Notes: generated by a model not told the origin, from the letters alone. A stretch of DNA of 64,000 nt from Ambrosia x helenae (GCA_030844895.1 CM061229.1:127563546-127627545), one strand, 5' to 3'; shown: positions 23,029 through 33,687, counted from the first letter of the stretch. Numbers and translations: made by a program.

Positions 23029-25451
23029 ATGTCGAAAACTGATCTCGCAAATCAATTTACTCGGCTATCTAAGTCCGATGTTGAGCGATTCTGTACCGAG
23101 ATTGGTATTCCTCTGTCTTTTAATCCTACTGTTCCAAAGGGGAAAACCCCTGTGACCTCCGTTCCTACTGGCAAAGTGGCGGTGTATACCCGTCAGTTTG
23201 ATCAGGGTAACCTTAGGTATCCCTTTTCCACCTTTTTCCTTAACGTTTTAGAATATCATCAACTCTCCCTTGATCAGTTGTGTCCATCCGGAGTTGCAAG
23301 GATTTTGCACTTCGAGATAGTGTGTCGCTGCCTTGGTCATAAGCCTTCCTTGGCCATGTACCGGCGGTTTTTCAGATTGGCTAAAAATGGGAACTGGTTT
23401 ACCATTGAGAAGACTCAATGTGAACCGGCTCTTATTTCTAGTGTCATCGGGATTGTTTCCTCCTGGAAAGACAAATTCTTTTTCCTAAATTCTGACTTCC
23501 TACCTTTTAAAGCTCCTCGGAGATCTTCGGATGCTCCCCTGAATGAGAAGGAGCCTGAACCTGGTACTCTCGACCAAGTGTTGTTGGAGAAGCTGCGTGG
23601 CTTCCCTACTCGTCTTCGTACCTTTCCCGAGGATTTTTTGGTGATGGTGGGTTTGAGTGCCAACTGGCATGATCTTGGGACTGACCCGGTGATATATCAT
23701 GGTGGGAAGGGTAGGTGTCTCCTTGTCTCCTCTTTGGTATCCTTATCCTTGTTATGTTGTCTAACCCTTTTGTCTTTTTTGCAGAGATGAGCACTTTGGA
23801 TTTTCTGGCTTTGGATGATATTGCTGACGTGAAATTCAAGGTTCGGAGTGTTGCTGAGGGTCAGAATGTTGTTGTGAAGACTGAGCATGTTCGTTTCAAG
23901 GGAGTGTACACAAGTGTGATCACATCGTCTGCTGCTGCTACAGAGCCTCCTGTGGAGAGGTCTGTTACTGCCCGTCGCTCCAGCAAGCGACTTCAAACTG
24001 CTTCTTCGGGTCAGGGGGCTTCTACTGCTGTGCCCTTGGTCCTAGGAGATGAAGATGAAGATTCTTCTCTGATTTCTTCAGCGTTAGGGTATACCCCTGC
24101 CCCTGGGAAGGGCAAGCTGACATTATCCTCCCCGAAGAAAGACGATGTTGTTTTCAAGAAGCCGAAGGATGTTGCTGCACCAAGTCCAAGTTCAAAGTTA
24201 TTGTCAGTTGAAGGTGGTGAAAGTTCCAAAGCTGCCGTTGAAGATGTTTCTGATGCTCCTGCCCAGCAGGAGCCTGTTGAAGGAGTGTTTGTGCCAGATT
24301 GGGATATCAAGTCTACTGATTTGTTGAAGAAAGCTTCTGTGTGCCGTGATCTGATAGACCATTGTGTTCCAGATGCTGAGAGAGAGCTCCACAAGGAATG
24401 GACAGACAGGGACGTGATGAAGAAGATGTATTACCACTTCGGGCAATTCCTTTCTTTGTTCCCGGATGGTATGGCCAGATGGGGTGAGTTGATGGCAAGG
24501 AGGGAACAAGTGGAAGAGTTTTTTGAAGAGCATGAGGCTGAGCTGGTGAAGGCGAGGGAGGAGTTGACCAAGCTTGCTGCTCGGGAGAAAGACTTGGTTC
24601 AAGAGTTGGCTGTGTCAAAGACTCAGCTTGGTTTAGAGAAGGAAAAATTTGAGAAGATGTTCAAGGGTCTTCATGATGAGAAGGCTAAAGTTGCAGAGGA
24701 GAGGGAGGGTTTGGCTCGGGCACGTCAGGCAGTTAAGCAGGAGTTGGCCTCGGTGGAGAGGGTGGGTACAGAGCTTCGAGTCCAGGTGGACCGTTTGACC
24801 GAAGAGAAAGAGTGGTTAGTCTCCAAGGGGGTAGCTCGCTTTGTCACCAACCTCCTGCACTCCCAAGAATTTAATGCTCCCCTGGCTGACATTTATGCAA
24901 AAGCCATAGCTTTCGGTCGCCATGGAGGGATTCAAGCCGGCTTTAAAGCGGCTCGGGAGGGTCAGGATATTGAAGAGCTGCCATCCTTTAAGCCTTCTTC
25001 CGGTGATGAGTTTGTGAATGCTGTGAAGGCAATGGAGCTTGCAACTTACCCCTATATCTCTGCTATTGCCAAGGCTTCTGAGCAGCCTCTCTCCTTCCTT
25101 CAAGACTTGGAGCCGGAAGGCCTTAAAAAGGATGTGGCCGACCAGGTGTTTGGCTCTTATGTGTCAAAAAGGCCTCTTATGATCATGCTGGAGGGAGCCG
25201 ACGGTGGGGAGGGCAGTTCCAAACGTATGAAACCTGCTAGTTCTTCTAAAGTTCCAAATTTAGAGCAGGTATTTGAGAGTCCTTCCCCCCTACAGGCTCT
25301 GGAGGTTGAGTCTCTCCCTCCTTCTAGCGAAGATGATCCCTTTGCCGGTCTTGACACAGAGGGCCTTTATGATGATGTTGGTAACCGAGCCTTGGCTCCC
25401 CCTGGTGAGGATGCTGCCACCCATGAAGCCGAAGACCCAGCTACCCCGTGA
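23029..25451 (+). CDS. Antisense extra ORF of the Tat element (putative gypsy-type transposon domain)
   Basis: Two exons, 23029-23710 and 23785-25451. The 74-bp intron has GT at 23711 and TTTTGCAG ending at 23784; splicing gives exactly 783 codons (782 residues plus stop), which supports the model. The first exon (VAVYTRQFDQGNLRYPFS, SPSGVARILHFE-like blocks) resembles the plant 'putative gypsy type transposon' domain (PF04195 as I recall). The second exon has Ser/Ala-rich sequence, then a long charged coiled coil (about residues 440-530: EEHEAELVKAREELTKLA), then an acidic tail. Extra ORFs in this antisense position are known from Tat-lineage elements; their function is not established. The start was moved to ATG 23029. 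Confidence 0.8.
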
Positions 25452-26121
25452 CTTGCCTTAGTTATGTTTTCAAGTTTTTAGCATGTCTTTTGTAACCGAA
25501 CTATGCTGTACTCAGCCCTTGGGGCTTTTAATTATTGTCTTTTAATGGAATGCTCCCCCCTTTAGGGGGTGATGCTTTATCTATGTTTATTGCTTCGTTG
25601 TTTTGACTCTGTTACTTGTCGTTCATAGTGTTTGCAATGTCTTTAACTTTTTTCCCAAAGGTGGATGCTGCAGTCATCCAACTTAGGATACTTAGCTAAG
25701 GAACCGATGCAATGCTCATCCTATCAGCTTTTTTCGTTTATGTTTTAAACTTTTTTCAAACGGTTTCTTAGTGTTATGTTCGTTTTATATTAAGTGTGAA
25801 CATGTGGGAGCTGTCTTGGTGTGAGGAGCTCACCCTCTTTCATGGGTTTAGGTATTCCTTCTAAGGACTTGTCCCATGGAGTCGTGGATTGTATTAGGGA
25901 CTCACCCTGTATACAGGAAGGTTACTTAGCCTTGTTACCTGTTGAGCAGTTGTGGCCTGGGAGCTCATCCCCGTTTCATGGGTAGGTATAGCGCCGGATC
26001 CCATGGAGCCTGGTTTGGAGGGGCTCACCCTTTGATAAGATAAGCGACAAGTTAATAATTTGAAACATAATTCATTCATTCATCATAACTTTTGATGGTA
26101 CAATAGAGACGTTTACAACTT
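25452..26121. other. Tat internal spacer between the two convergent ORFs
   Basis: Non-coding DNA between the ends of the antisense ORF and gag-pol. It carries four variants of a ggagctcaccc-type word (25825, 25898, 25960, 26020) in a loose repeat with catgggt and catggag words. Convergent transcripts would meet here. Confidence 0.6.
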
Positions 26122-29100
26122 TCAAACATAGAAACGTTTTAAATGCTTGTCGCTCCAATGCCTTGGAATCATGTTGCCATTAGGATCAGCTAGCTTATAG
26201 GATCCTCCTTTATGGGCTTCTTTTACGACATAGGGACCCTCCCATCGGGGACCCAATTTTCCTACATTCTGCTGCTTACTGGCTTCATTGCATCTCAACA
26301 CGAGGTCTCCTGGCCTGAAGGCCTCTTTCTTCACCTTTGTGTTGTAGTATGCTTCGAGTTTCTTTTTGTACCTTGCTTCCCTGATGGAGGCTTGGTCTCT
26401 TGATTCTTCGAGTAGGTCCAGATTGAGCAGGACCTCCCTTTGATTGTGGTGAGCATCTTGGCGAGTACTTCTTCTTGAGCTTACCCCTATCTCGGCTGGT
26501 ATGACAGCTTCGCTTCCAAAGACGAGGCTATATGGGGTCCTTTGATGGCTTGTCTTTTCCATGGTCCTTATGGCCCACAGGACGCTGGGGAGCTCATCAA
26601 TCCATTTCTTGCCATATCTCCCTAGTCTCGTTTTAATTCCTTCAACGATGCTTCTGTTCATCCGCTCAACTTGTCCATTGGACTGGGGGTAAGCTACTGA
26701 GCTGAAGACCTGCTTGATGCCTAGCTCGGAGCACCAGCTGCTGAAAGGTTTGTTGGCAAATTGCTTCCCATTGTCTGTCACCATCTCCCCTGGTAGGCCG
26801 TATCTGCAGACTATTTGCTCCCATACGAAGGTTATCACATGTTTTCCTGAGATGGTAGCCAATGGTCTAACCTCTGGCCATTTGGTAAAGTAGTCTACTG
26901 CCACGAGAAGGAACTTCAATTTTCCTGCGGCCTGCGGGAAGGGACCCACAATGTCCATCCCCCATTTGTAGAAGGGCCATGCTGAGATAATGGGGACAAG
27001 GTCATGCTTGGGGTTGGTCTTGATCGGTGTTTGTAGCTGACAGGCTTCACATCTTCGGATTGTTTCGGAGGCATCCTTGTGCATGGTGGGCCAGTAGTAG
27101 CCCAAGTTCATGAGCTTTGATACCACGGACCGTGGCCCAGAATGCATGCCACATATGCCCTCGTGTACCTCCCTGATGAGGTAGTTACTCTGGTTAGGGC
27201 CCACGCATCTTAGTAGGGGTGCCAAGTACCCTTTCTTGTAGAGCTTGTCATCTTCGATTACATATTGCCTTGCCTTTAGGACCAACCGCTTAGCTTCCAG
27301 CTCGTCTTCTGGCAGCTTCCCTTCCTTCAAGTAGGACATTATGGGTGTCATCCATGTGGAGTCTGTTTCGGTGACCACATCTTGTACCTCTCTGTCATCA
27401 ATGGATGGTTCTTTCAGCACCTCAACTAGGACCTTCTTGGTAAGGTGAGCGAAAGTCAAGGAAGCCAGCTTGCTGAGGGCATCTGCCTGCTTGTTCTTAG
27501 TCCTTGACACTTGCTCCAGTGAGAACTCTTTGAATTCTTTGATGAGTTCTTTGACCTTGTCCTTGTACCTAATCATTGAGGGTTCTTTGGCTGTGTATCC
27601 TCCATTCACCTGCTTGACCACAAGATTTGAATCAACAAAGACTTTTAGCTCTTGTACCTTCATTGTTTTTGCCAATCGCAACCCGGCCAGTAGGGCCTCG
27701 TATTCAGCAGCGTTGTTGGTGCAGGGGAAGTCCAGACGGAGGGCATAAGTGTATTCGGTTCCGTGAGGGTCCCTGATGACGAGACCAGCCCCGGAACCTT
27801 CTACACTTGAGGCTCCATCAGTGAAAAGGCACCATTTCCCCTGAAGATCAGGTTGCTCCTCAATCTCGTTCATTTCTTCATCTGCCTGCAGGTAGGGTAA
27901 CTCGGCAAGGAAATCAGCAAACACTTGTCCCTTGTAAGCCCTTCTCGGTAGGTACTCTATTTTGTGTTCTCCTAGGCCAATGGCCCATTTGGCTAACCTC
28001 CCCGAGTCTTCTGGTTTTTCTAAGATGGCTCGTATGGGCTGATCTGTGATGACCTTCATGGGATGGGCCTGGAAGTACCGTCTGAGCCTCTTGGCGGTGT
28101 GCACAAGTGCCAATACAAGCTTCTCTATGGGAGTGTAGTTAATTTCAGAATCTTTGAGGGCTCTGCTGACAAAGTATACTGGGACTTGTTCCTTTCCTCG
28201 GTCAACCAAGAGGACTGAGCTCACAGCCTCCGCTCCTGCAGACAAATAAACTGTTATTACTTCCCCTACCTCAGGGGCTGCCACTTCAGGCAGGGAAGCT
28301 ATGTGTTTTTTGAGCTCCAAGAAGGCAGCCTCTGCCTCAGCTGTCCACCGGAAATCCTTTTTATCGACACAGTTTTTGAGTGTTTTAAAGAAAGGTAAGG
28401 ATCTTTCCGCGGACTTGGGCAAGAAACGTTTTAAGGCAGCAATTTTACCGTTGAGGCTCTGTACTTCTTTCTTTGTGGTAGGAGACTTCATGTCAAGGAC
28501 TGCTTGGACCTTGCTTGGGTTTGCTTTGATGCTTTGTTTTCCAACAATGTGGCCTAGAAATTTCCCCTCCTCAAACCCAAAGGAGCACTTGACAGGGTTG
28601 AGCTTCATGTTTATTCTTCGAAGGTTGTCAAACGTTTCTCGGATGTCTTGGATCATGGCCTCCCCGGATTTGCTCTTGATGACAAGGTCATCCACATAAG
28701 CTTCCATATTCCTTCCAATTTGTTTCGAGAAAGCTTGGTCCACCAACCGTTGGTAGGTAGCTCCCGCATTCTTCAGACCGAAGGGCATCTTCTTATAGCA
28801 AAAGATCCCCTTGTCGGTATGGAAGGCTGTCTTTTCTTCATCTTCTTGCTTCATCTGAATCTGGTGGTATCCCTTGTAGGCATCCAAGAAGCACTTGTAT
28901 TGGAAGCCGGCGAGAGAATCCACCTTCCAATCAATTTCGGGCAAGGGATAGCAATCCTTAGGGCAGGCTTTGTTGAGATCCTTGAAATCGACACACATCC
29001 TCCAAGATCCGTCTTGCTTGGCAACCATGACCGGATTTGCCACCCACGAATGATATTGAACCTCCCTTAGAATGCCTGCTTCTACCAGTTTTTCCACCTC

Positions 29101-31797
29101 CTGACAGGCAGCTTGGCTCCTTGCTGGGGCCAAGCTCCTTTTCTTTTGGACAACTGGTTTATATGAGGGAGCTATGTTGAGTGAGTGTTCAACCATATCT
29201 CTGGGGACACCTGTCATGTCTCCGGGGCACCAAGCGAACACGTCTTGACTATCCTGCAAAAGGTTAATTAGTTCACTCATAACCTTATCGGGAAGCAGGT
29301 TGTTTACTTTGATGGTCTGCTCCTGACAGGCAGCATTAATGCTAACCTCCCGGATGGGACCATTGCTTGGTGTTTCCGGACTCTTGGAACCTCTGTTCTC
29401 TTCCATGGAGGCTATCAAAAGAGCCTCTGCCGTTGGCTTCAGGGTTGCAATTCCGTTAGGAGTGGGGAGCTTCATTAAGCCATGAGTTGTTGACACGACT
29501 GCACCGAAAGTGGCAATTCCCATTCTTCCAATGAGAACGTTATAGCTTGAAGGGTACCTGATAACAGAGAAAGTCAACTCTTCTGTCCTTGACAGTGAAA
29601 AGATGACAATGTTATTTGAAGGGTACCTGATAACGGAGAATGTTAGCTCCTCAGTCCTTGATAAGTCTCCGTCACGGAAACAGACGCTAAGTGTGAGCTT
29701 CCCTAGGGGATGTACTCGTTCCCCTGAGAAACCCACCAGTGAGGCGTCGGATGGTTTGAGCTTGGACTTGATCTCCGGGCTCAAGGATTCAAAACATCGT
29801 TCATACATCACCTCTGATGAGGCTCCACAGTCCATGTATACCCTGTCCACAGGGAGGCCATCAAGTTCGGCTTCCACTATCACGGGTGTAACTATCAGTT
29901 CATCGGGAGCCGGTGGGAGGCAGATGTATTGTTTGTTCCAGGGCTCGGTTCGGGCCTTCTTGACCTGCTGGTTTCCTTCAAGATTGACCATGTTGACCTC
30001 TTTATCTTTCTTCCCTTCATCTCTCCTCCCCTTGATGTCTTTGATCAGGTGAGCGAGTTCCCCGGACTTAACAGCTTCTTCTATCCGTTTCTTCAACTGG
30101 TAGCAATCGTTTGTGTGATGCCCCGTATCATTGTGGAAGGCACAATGTTTACTGGCATCCCTCTTGCTAGCTGGCTTAGACAGAGGTCTGGGAGGTCGGA
30201 AGGTGTACTTGACTTCCTCCGTGGAGAGTATCTCCTGAGGGGTCTTAGTGAGGACAGTGAAAACCTGTTTTTCTTTGTCATGGTACCTTCCTGATCTTGG
30301 GGACCGTCGTCTTTCTTCCCCCCTTTGATTGTCATAGGATCTCCCTGATCGTCTTTCGTTGTAGGGTTGAAAGTGAGGCCTCCGGGAGCTCGTTGAGCTG
30401 TCTCTCCAACTTCCTCGATCCCTCTTCCTGGTGTCCTGTCGAGTTAGTGCTTCCTCTCCCCTGAGGAAGGCTTCTGCTCTTTCGAAAGCTTCCTCCATGG
30501 TTTGGGGAACATCTTCATGAAATCTTCTTAGTAACTTCTTGGGACGGATGGCTCCCATGAATCCCGACACCCGGATCTTCTCGGTGGCACCACTATACTG
30601 CAGACCTTCCCTCTTGTACCTCTCAATGAAACTACGGAGGTTTTCGTGCTCCCCTTGTTGGATTTGATGCAATATGGCGGCATCTTTGGTACACTTCCTG
30701 AGGGGGTTAAAGTTTGAGGTGAAACCTCTCCTTAAATCATCAAACAAAGAGATGCTCCGAGACGGTAGGCCGCTGAACCATAGGCGAGCTGGCCCTACCA
30801 GGGTCTGCATGAACATGTGACAACATTCGGCATCATTCCATTTTTCTACAGTGGCTGCCCCGGAGAAGACGTTTAAGTGGTCATCCGGGTCTTCTGTGCC
30901 GTCATATGTTTTCACATTAGCCGGCATCTTGATCTTGTTGGGGAAATCGAAATGAGCGATGTGTTCAGCAAAGCATTCCAACGACTTAGGTCGGTACGGC
31001 TTAGAAGGTGTAGTTTCTGCTCTAACTTCAGCTACAGGAGTTTGAACCAAGGGTTGGGAGGTCATGGGACCTTGCCCTCCCACAGGGGGAGTTGCTGGTA
31101 CTTGGTTCAAAGGCGAAGGATACTGCCAGGGATATCCTCCCGGCCATATAAGGAAGTATTGAGGCTGTGAGTAGTTAGGATACATAGCTCCTGGAGGAAC
31201 GACGAATCCTCCAGCAAGACTCCCTGCTCCTGCAAGGGAGGTGGATACGGCACTGCTGGCCAATGGTAACGATCTTAAAGCTTCTTCATAGGAAAGTGGT
31301 AATGAGGTCCCCGGAGAGAGCACAGAGCTGCTAGGACCTCCTCCTCCTGAGTAAATGTCCCCTCGGCTGTTCAAGTAGGGGTGATTGTTAGTGTAGTCAC
31401 GCTGGGTTGCTGGCGAGGTGGTGGTTCCTAGTAACGGAGGGCTAGGTGAGAGGGTGACAACAGGCTCTTCGTCATAGGACAACCTGACCCTGACTCCTCT
31501 AGACCTCTCCTCTCGCACATAACCATTCAGGAGGTCTCGGAGTTGCAAGAAATTTCTTCGTACTCCCTCCGGGGTGATATCCATTCGTTCAACTGGAAAC
31601 AACAAGTCGTCTCTAGGAGACGAGTTAACAGCCCTTGAGGATGGCGGTGTTTGGAAGTTGAGCATGTCCCCTAGAGACGGTTCGACTTGTTGTCCGTCCG
31701 TTCCAGGCGTTTCATGACCAGAGACATCACCTGAGGTGTGGCTAGTGGCCGGTGTTTCTGGAAGACCCCCTCCTAGGCGGTTATCTCCACCAGTCAT
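26122..31797 (-). CDS. Tat-lineage Ty3/gypsy gag-pol polyprotein
   Basis: One open frame of 1891 residues from ATG at 31795-31797. Domains in order (approximate residues): gag 290-450; CAFHNDTGHHTNDC zinc-knuckle-like 553-566; protease with DCGAS at 657, where DSG or DTG is usual; reverse transcriptase 915-1100 with YVDD at 1035; first RNase H 1180-1300; second RNase H 1322-1450 with FTDGA, AEYEAL, VDSN and QADALSKLA; integrase with an HHCC zinc region 1545-1590 and DDE at about D1616, D1676 and E1712 (35-residue spacing); C-terminus without chromodomain. The polyprotein provides particle, replication and integration functions in the cell. The protease region contains an in-frame 23-residue tandem duplication. 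No stop or frameshift is present. Confidence 0.95.
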   Translation of the reverse strand: MTGGDNRLGGGLPETPATSHTSGDVSGHETPGTDGQQVEPSLGDMLNFQTPPSSRAVNSSPRDDLLFPVERMDITPEGVRRNFLQLRDLLNGYVREERSRGVRVRLSYDEEPVVTLSPSPPLLGTTTSPATQRDYTNNHPYLNSRGDIYSGGGGPSSSVLSPGTSLPLSYEEALRSLPLASSAVSTSLAGAGSLAGGFVVPPGAMYPNYSQPQYFLIWPGGYPWQYPSPLNQVPATPPVGGQGPMTSQPLVQTPVAEVRAETTPSKPYRPKSLECFAEHIAHFDFPNKIKMPANVKTYDGTEDPDDHLNVFSGAATVEKWNDAECCHMFMQTLVGPARLWFSGLPSRSISLFDDLRRGFTSNFNPLRKCTKDAAILHQIQQGEHENLRSFIERYKREGLQYSGATEKIRVSGFMGAIRPKKLLRRFHEDVPQTMEEAFERAEAFLRGEEALTRQDTRKRDRGSWRDSSTSSRRPHFQPYNERRSGRSYDNQRGEERRRSPRSGRYHDKEKQVFTVLTKTPQEILSTEEVKYTFRPPRPLSKPASKRDASKHCAFHNDTGHHTNDCYQLKKRIEEAVKSGELAHLIKDIKGRRDEGKKDKEVNMVNLEGNQQVKKARTEPWNKQYICLPPAPDELIVTPVIVEAELDGLPVDRVYMDCGASSEVMYERCFESLSPEIKSKLKPSDASLVGFSGERVHPLGKLTLSVCFRDGDLSRTEELTFSVIRYPSNNIVIFSLSRTEELTFSVIRYPSSYNVLIGRMGIATFGAVVSTTHGLMKLPTPNGIATLKPTAEALLIASMEENRGSKSPETPSNGPIREVSINAACQEQTIKVNNLLPDKVMSELINLLQDSQDVFAWCPGDMTGVPRDMVEHSLNIAPSYKPVVQKKRSLAPARSQAACQEVEKLVEAGILREVQYHSWVANPVMVAKQDGSWRMCVDFKDLNKACPKDCYPLPEIDWKVDSLAGFQYKCFLDAYKGYHQIQMKQEDEEKTAFHTDKGIFCYKKMPFGLKNAGATYQRLVDQAFSKQIGRNMEAYVDDLVIKSKSGEAMIQDIRETFDNLRRINMKLNPVKCSFGFEEGKFLGHIVGKQSIKANPSKVQAVLDMKSPTTKKEVQSLNGKIAALKRFLPKSAERSLPFFKTLKNCVDKKDFRWTAEAEAAFLELKKHIASLPEVAAPEVGEVITVYLSAGAEAVSSVLLVDRGKEQVPVYFVSRALKDSEINYTPIEKLVLALVHTAKRLRRYFQAHPMKVITDQPIRAILEKPEDSGRLAKWAIGLGEHKIEYLPRRAYKGQVFADFLAELPYLQADEEMNEIEEQPDLQGKWCLFTDGASSVEGSGAGLVIRDPHGTEYTYALRLDFPCTNNAAEYEALLAGLRLAKTMKVQELKVFVDSNLVVKQVNGGYTAKEPSMIRYKDKVKELIKEFKEFSLEQVSRTKNKQADALSKLASLTFAHLTKKVLVEVLKEPSIDDREVQDVVTETDSTWMTPIMSYLKEGKLPEDELEAKRLVLKARQYVIEDDKLYKKGYLAPLLRCVGPNQSNYLIREVHEGICGMHSGPRSVVSKLMNLGYYWPTMHKDASETIRRCEACQLQTPIKTNPKHDLVPIISAWPFYKWGMDIVGPFPQAAGKLKFLLVAVDYFTKWPEVRPLATISGKHVITFVWEQIVCRYGLPGEMVTDNGKQFANKPFSSWCSELGIKQVFSSVAYPQSNGQVERMNRSIVEGIKTRLGRYGKKWIDELPSVLWAIRTMEKTSHQRTPYSLVFGSEAVIPAEIGVSSRRSTRQDAHHNQREVLLNLDLLEESRDQASIREARYKKKLEAYYNTKVKKEAFRPGDLVLRCNEASKQQNVGKLGPRWEGPYVVKEAHKGGSYKLADPNGNMIPRHWSDKHLKRFYV
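29548..29664 (-). repeat. In-frame 69-bp tandem duplication in the protease region
   Basis: Two 48-bp blocks (29548-29595 and 29617-29664) encode the identical 16 residues LSRTEELTFSVIRYPS, spaced 69 bp apart. They differ at 8 nucleotides, all synonymous. Only one copy is expected between the DCG motif and the following YNVLIGR block. Confidence 0.9.
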
Positions 31798-31868
31798 CAC
31801 AAAAGGAGGTTACTTAGGAACAAATGGGACTGTAGAGACTCTCAACAGTTTGTTCAAAGTAGCGACAG

Positions 31869-31887
31869 CCCCACGGTGGGCGCCACT
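31869..31887 (-). promoter_or_regulatory. Primer binding site of the Tat element
   Basis: On the minus strand, directly after the 5' LTR, the sequence is a, then gtggcgcccaccgtgggg. TGGCGCC starts are typical of tRNA primer sites in plant Ty3/gypsy elements. The tRNA was not identified. Confidence 0.7.
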
Positions 31888-32593
31888 TGTTGCTACAACA
31901 AGGAAAATGACCGGTATTAGGTTAGGAGATGCTTAGGATTTTAGGTTAAGGGTATATTACGTTAAGGTTTAGGTTTTAAGATAGGATTCAGTTAAGGTTT
32001 TGGGTTTGGTTCTGAGAATGGGGGTCTTCAAGCTCCTGGAGGGACCTGCACAAAGGTAGCAGACACCGTTAGCCTTAACGCAGGAGGGAGCCTCCTGCGT
32101 TTGGACTCCGGCGTGAGAATAAGTACATATTCATTTGGAGTTGGGAATTAATGAAGTAGAGAGTATAAGAGTAGAGAGAAGAAGTGAGAAGTGTGTGTGG
32201 AATGTCTACCCAAGGGTCTCCTTATATAGGCAGTCGAATTCTGCCCAGGAGCTCCCTCAGGGTAGCTTCCTTATCATACCTGGATGTATTTTGACCCTCT
32301 TTTGGTTCCCAGCAGTGAGACTTTTCCCTTTTGGGATATTTTCAGCTTTTATCTTTTCCAACACAAGGTATGGAGCTGTGTGATGTTTTGTCCCTTGCAA
32401 AGATAATAAGCCAAAATCCCTTTTTACATTTCCAAGACATTTTACTGTTTACTTTCTGCCCTGAGGCTCCGATGCGGCAGGTCAGCTGCCTTATATCAGC
32501 TCCACTAAGTCAGGCAACCTCTTAATCAAACTTATTTTGCTTATCTTTTTGACGAGAGGTCTAGACGTTGTCGTTTTAGGACACACGTCATCA
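31888..32593 (-). repeat. 5' LTR of the Tat element
   Basis: 706 bp, one indel different from 21776-22482. The TATA-like word cttatatagg is at 32221-32230 (promoter for the minus-strand genomic RNA). It abuts LINE sequence directly at 32594 with no filler. Confidence 0.93.
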
Positions 32594-33583
32594 CATAGCA
32601 AATCGAGAGCTTGGAATTTTTTACCGGCTAGATTGACAATTTCGAGTCCATGGAAGCAAATTATAGGTATTGAGGCAGATTTTGGTGATTTAAATATAAA
32701 CCTTTGTACTCTGTTTAAGGGCGTTCCGGGTAGAGATAGTCAAATGAGGTTCTGGAAAGATAATTGGTTGTTCGATGTACCGTTAATGGATAAATTCCCA
32801 AGCTTGTTTCTTCTGGAGCAGAGGAAAAGCGTGTGTATCCGGAGTGAGTGACTTTCTCGGGGGTAGATGTGGTCCTGTCGTTCCAGTGGATCAGATCGCC
32901 ATCGGAGATGCTGGAAGTTTCTGATCTAAACTGCCTCTCTTTGGCGGTACAAGGTTTTGTATTTAGTCATGGTGCTGATCGATGGAGCTGGTCCTTGTAC
33001 TCATCTGGCGCCTTTACGGTTCGGAGTATCCGAAATAAGCTTCATTCAGCATTTTTTTACTGATATTGGATTGAATTTTGAATGGAATAGCTGGGTCCCT
33101 CTAAAAGTCAATTTTATGATGTGGAGGCTTGTTCAAGATAGGCTCCCCACTGTTACCGCTCTCGTTAGGCGAAACATTTCTATTCCGAATAGAGGCTGCA
33201 GGTTCTGCGGTGATCAGGTAGAGTCGGGCCTGCACTTGTTTGTGTCTTGTGAAGTCGTGACGCAGATTTGGGAATATATTGCGAGGTGGTGTCGTCTGAA
33301 ACCAATATTCGCTCTTGAACTTAAAGATTTGGATAGTATACACAAACAAAATAACGGCTCAACAAAGTGGCGGAAAGCGGTATCCTTGGTGATTAGATCT
33401 TCTCTGTGGATTATATGGAGGTGCAGGAATGAGGTGGTGTTCGAAGGTCGCAAGTTTTCCATTGATAAGTTAAAGGAAGAGATTCGTATGGTTGGATATT
33501 TATGGCTTAAAAGCCGAGCTAGGACGCCTGCACTATCTTGGGAAAACTGGTGTGAATTTAACCTTTCTTGTTTAGGCGTTTAG
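32594..33583 (+). pseudogene. LINE ORF2, C-terminal part with reverse-transcriptase zinc-binding domain
   Basis: Begins with the second copy of the 156-bp target segment, then continues the LINE: WKDNWL block near 32752, then frameshifts around 32840 and 33030. From about 33060 it stays open to 33583 with WVPLKVNFMMWRL, CRFCG and ESGLHLFVSCEVV, the zinc-binding domain that follows the reverse transcriptase in plant L1 elements. The C-terminal region (SSLWIIWRCRNEVVFEG) is standard. The protein would bind nucleic acid during target-primed reverse transcription; this copy is broken. Confidence 0.88.
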
Positions 33584-33687
33584 ATGCTTTTTTGTGGTGT
33601 GTAATGTTACTGTTGGTGTCTATGGCTGTTTAACGATTTGTTAACAGCACTTGGAATAATAATTATTTGTTGGACTTTCAAAAAAAA
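33584..33687 (+). other. LINE 3' UTR and A-tail
   Basis: Short 3' UTR ending in A8 at 33680-33687, immediately followed by the right target duplication gttggttctcgtata (33688-33702). Confidence 0.85.

Larger units (their letters stand above)
21776..32593 (-). mobile_element. Ty3/gypsy retrotransposon, Tat lineage (10.8 kb), young and apparently intact
   Basis: Two LTRs of 707 and 706 bp flank an internal region with gag-pol on the minus strand and an extra ORF on the plus strand. A second RNase H domain in pol, absence of a chromodomain, and an antisense ORF between pol and the 3' LTR are the marks of the Tat lineage. The LTRs differ by one indel only (ggagagg near 21927 against ggaggg near 32037), so insertion was recent. 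Gag-pol has no stop or frameshift. Primer and polypurine sites are in the right places. The flanks are not a 5-bp duplication (tactc against catag) but a 156-bp duplication of the LINE plus filler. Confidence 0.93.
16976..33687 (+). mobile_element. L1-type LINE, split by a Tat Ty3/gypsy element
   Basis: The element runs from the left target duplication to an A8 tail at 33680-33687, followed by the second copy of gttggttctcgtata. It has the plant L1 order: ORF1 with an RRM-like domain, ORF2 with apurinic endonuclease, reverse transcriptase and the C-terminal zinc region. The host LINE sequence is interrupted at 21740-32593 by a nested gypsy element plus filler. Without that insert the LINE is about 5.9 kb. 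It carries at least one nonsense codon and several frameshifts, so it is not autonomous as read. The intact 15-bp duplication shows it arrived by normal target-primed reverse transcription. Confidence 0.9.

Noticed and set aside
27470..30294. Plus-strand ORFs of 90-150 codons
   Set aside because: They are antisense shadows of the gag-pol frame, which has full domain support on the minus strand.
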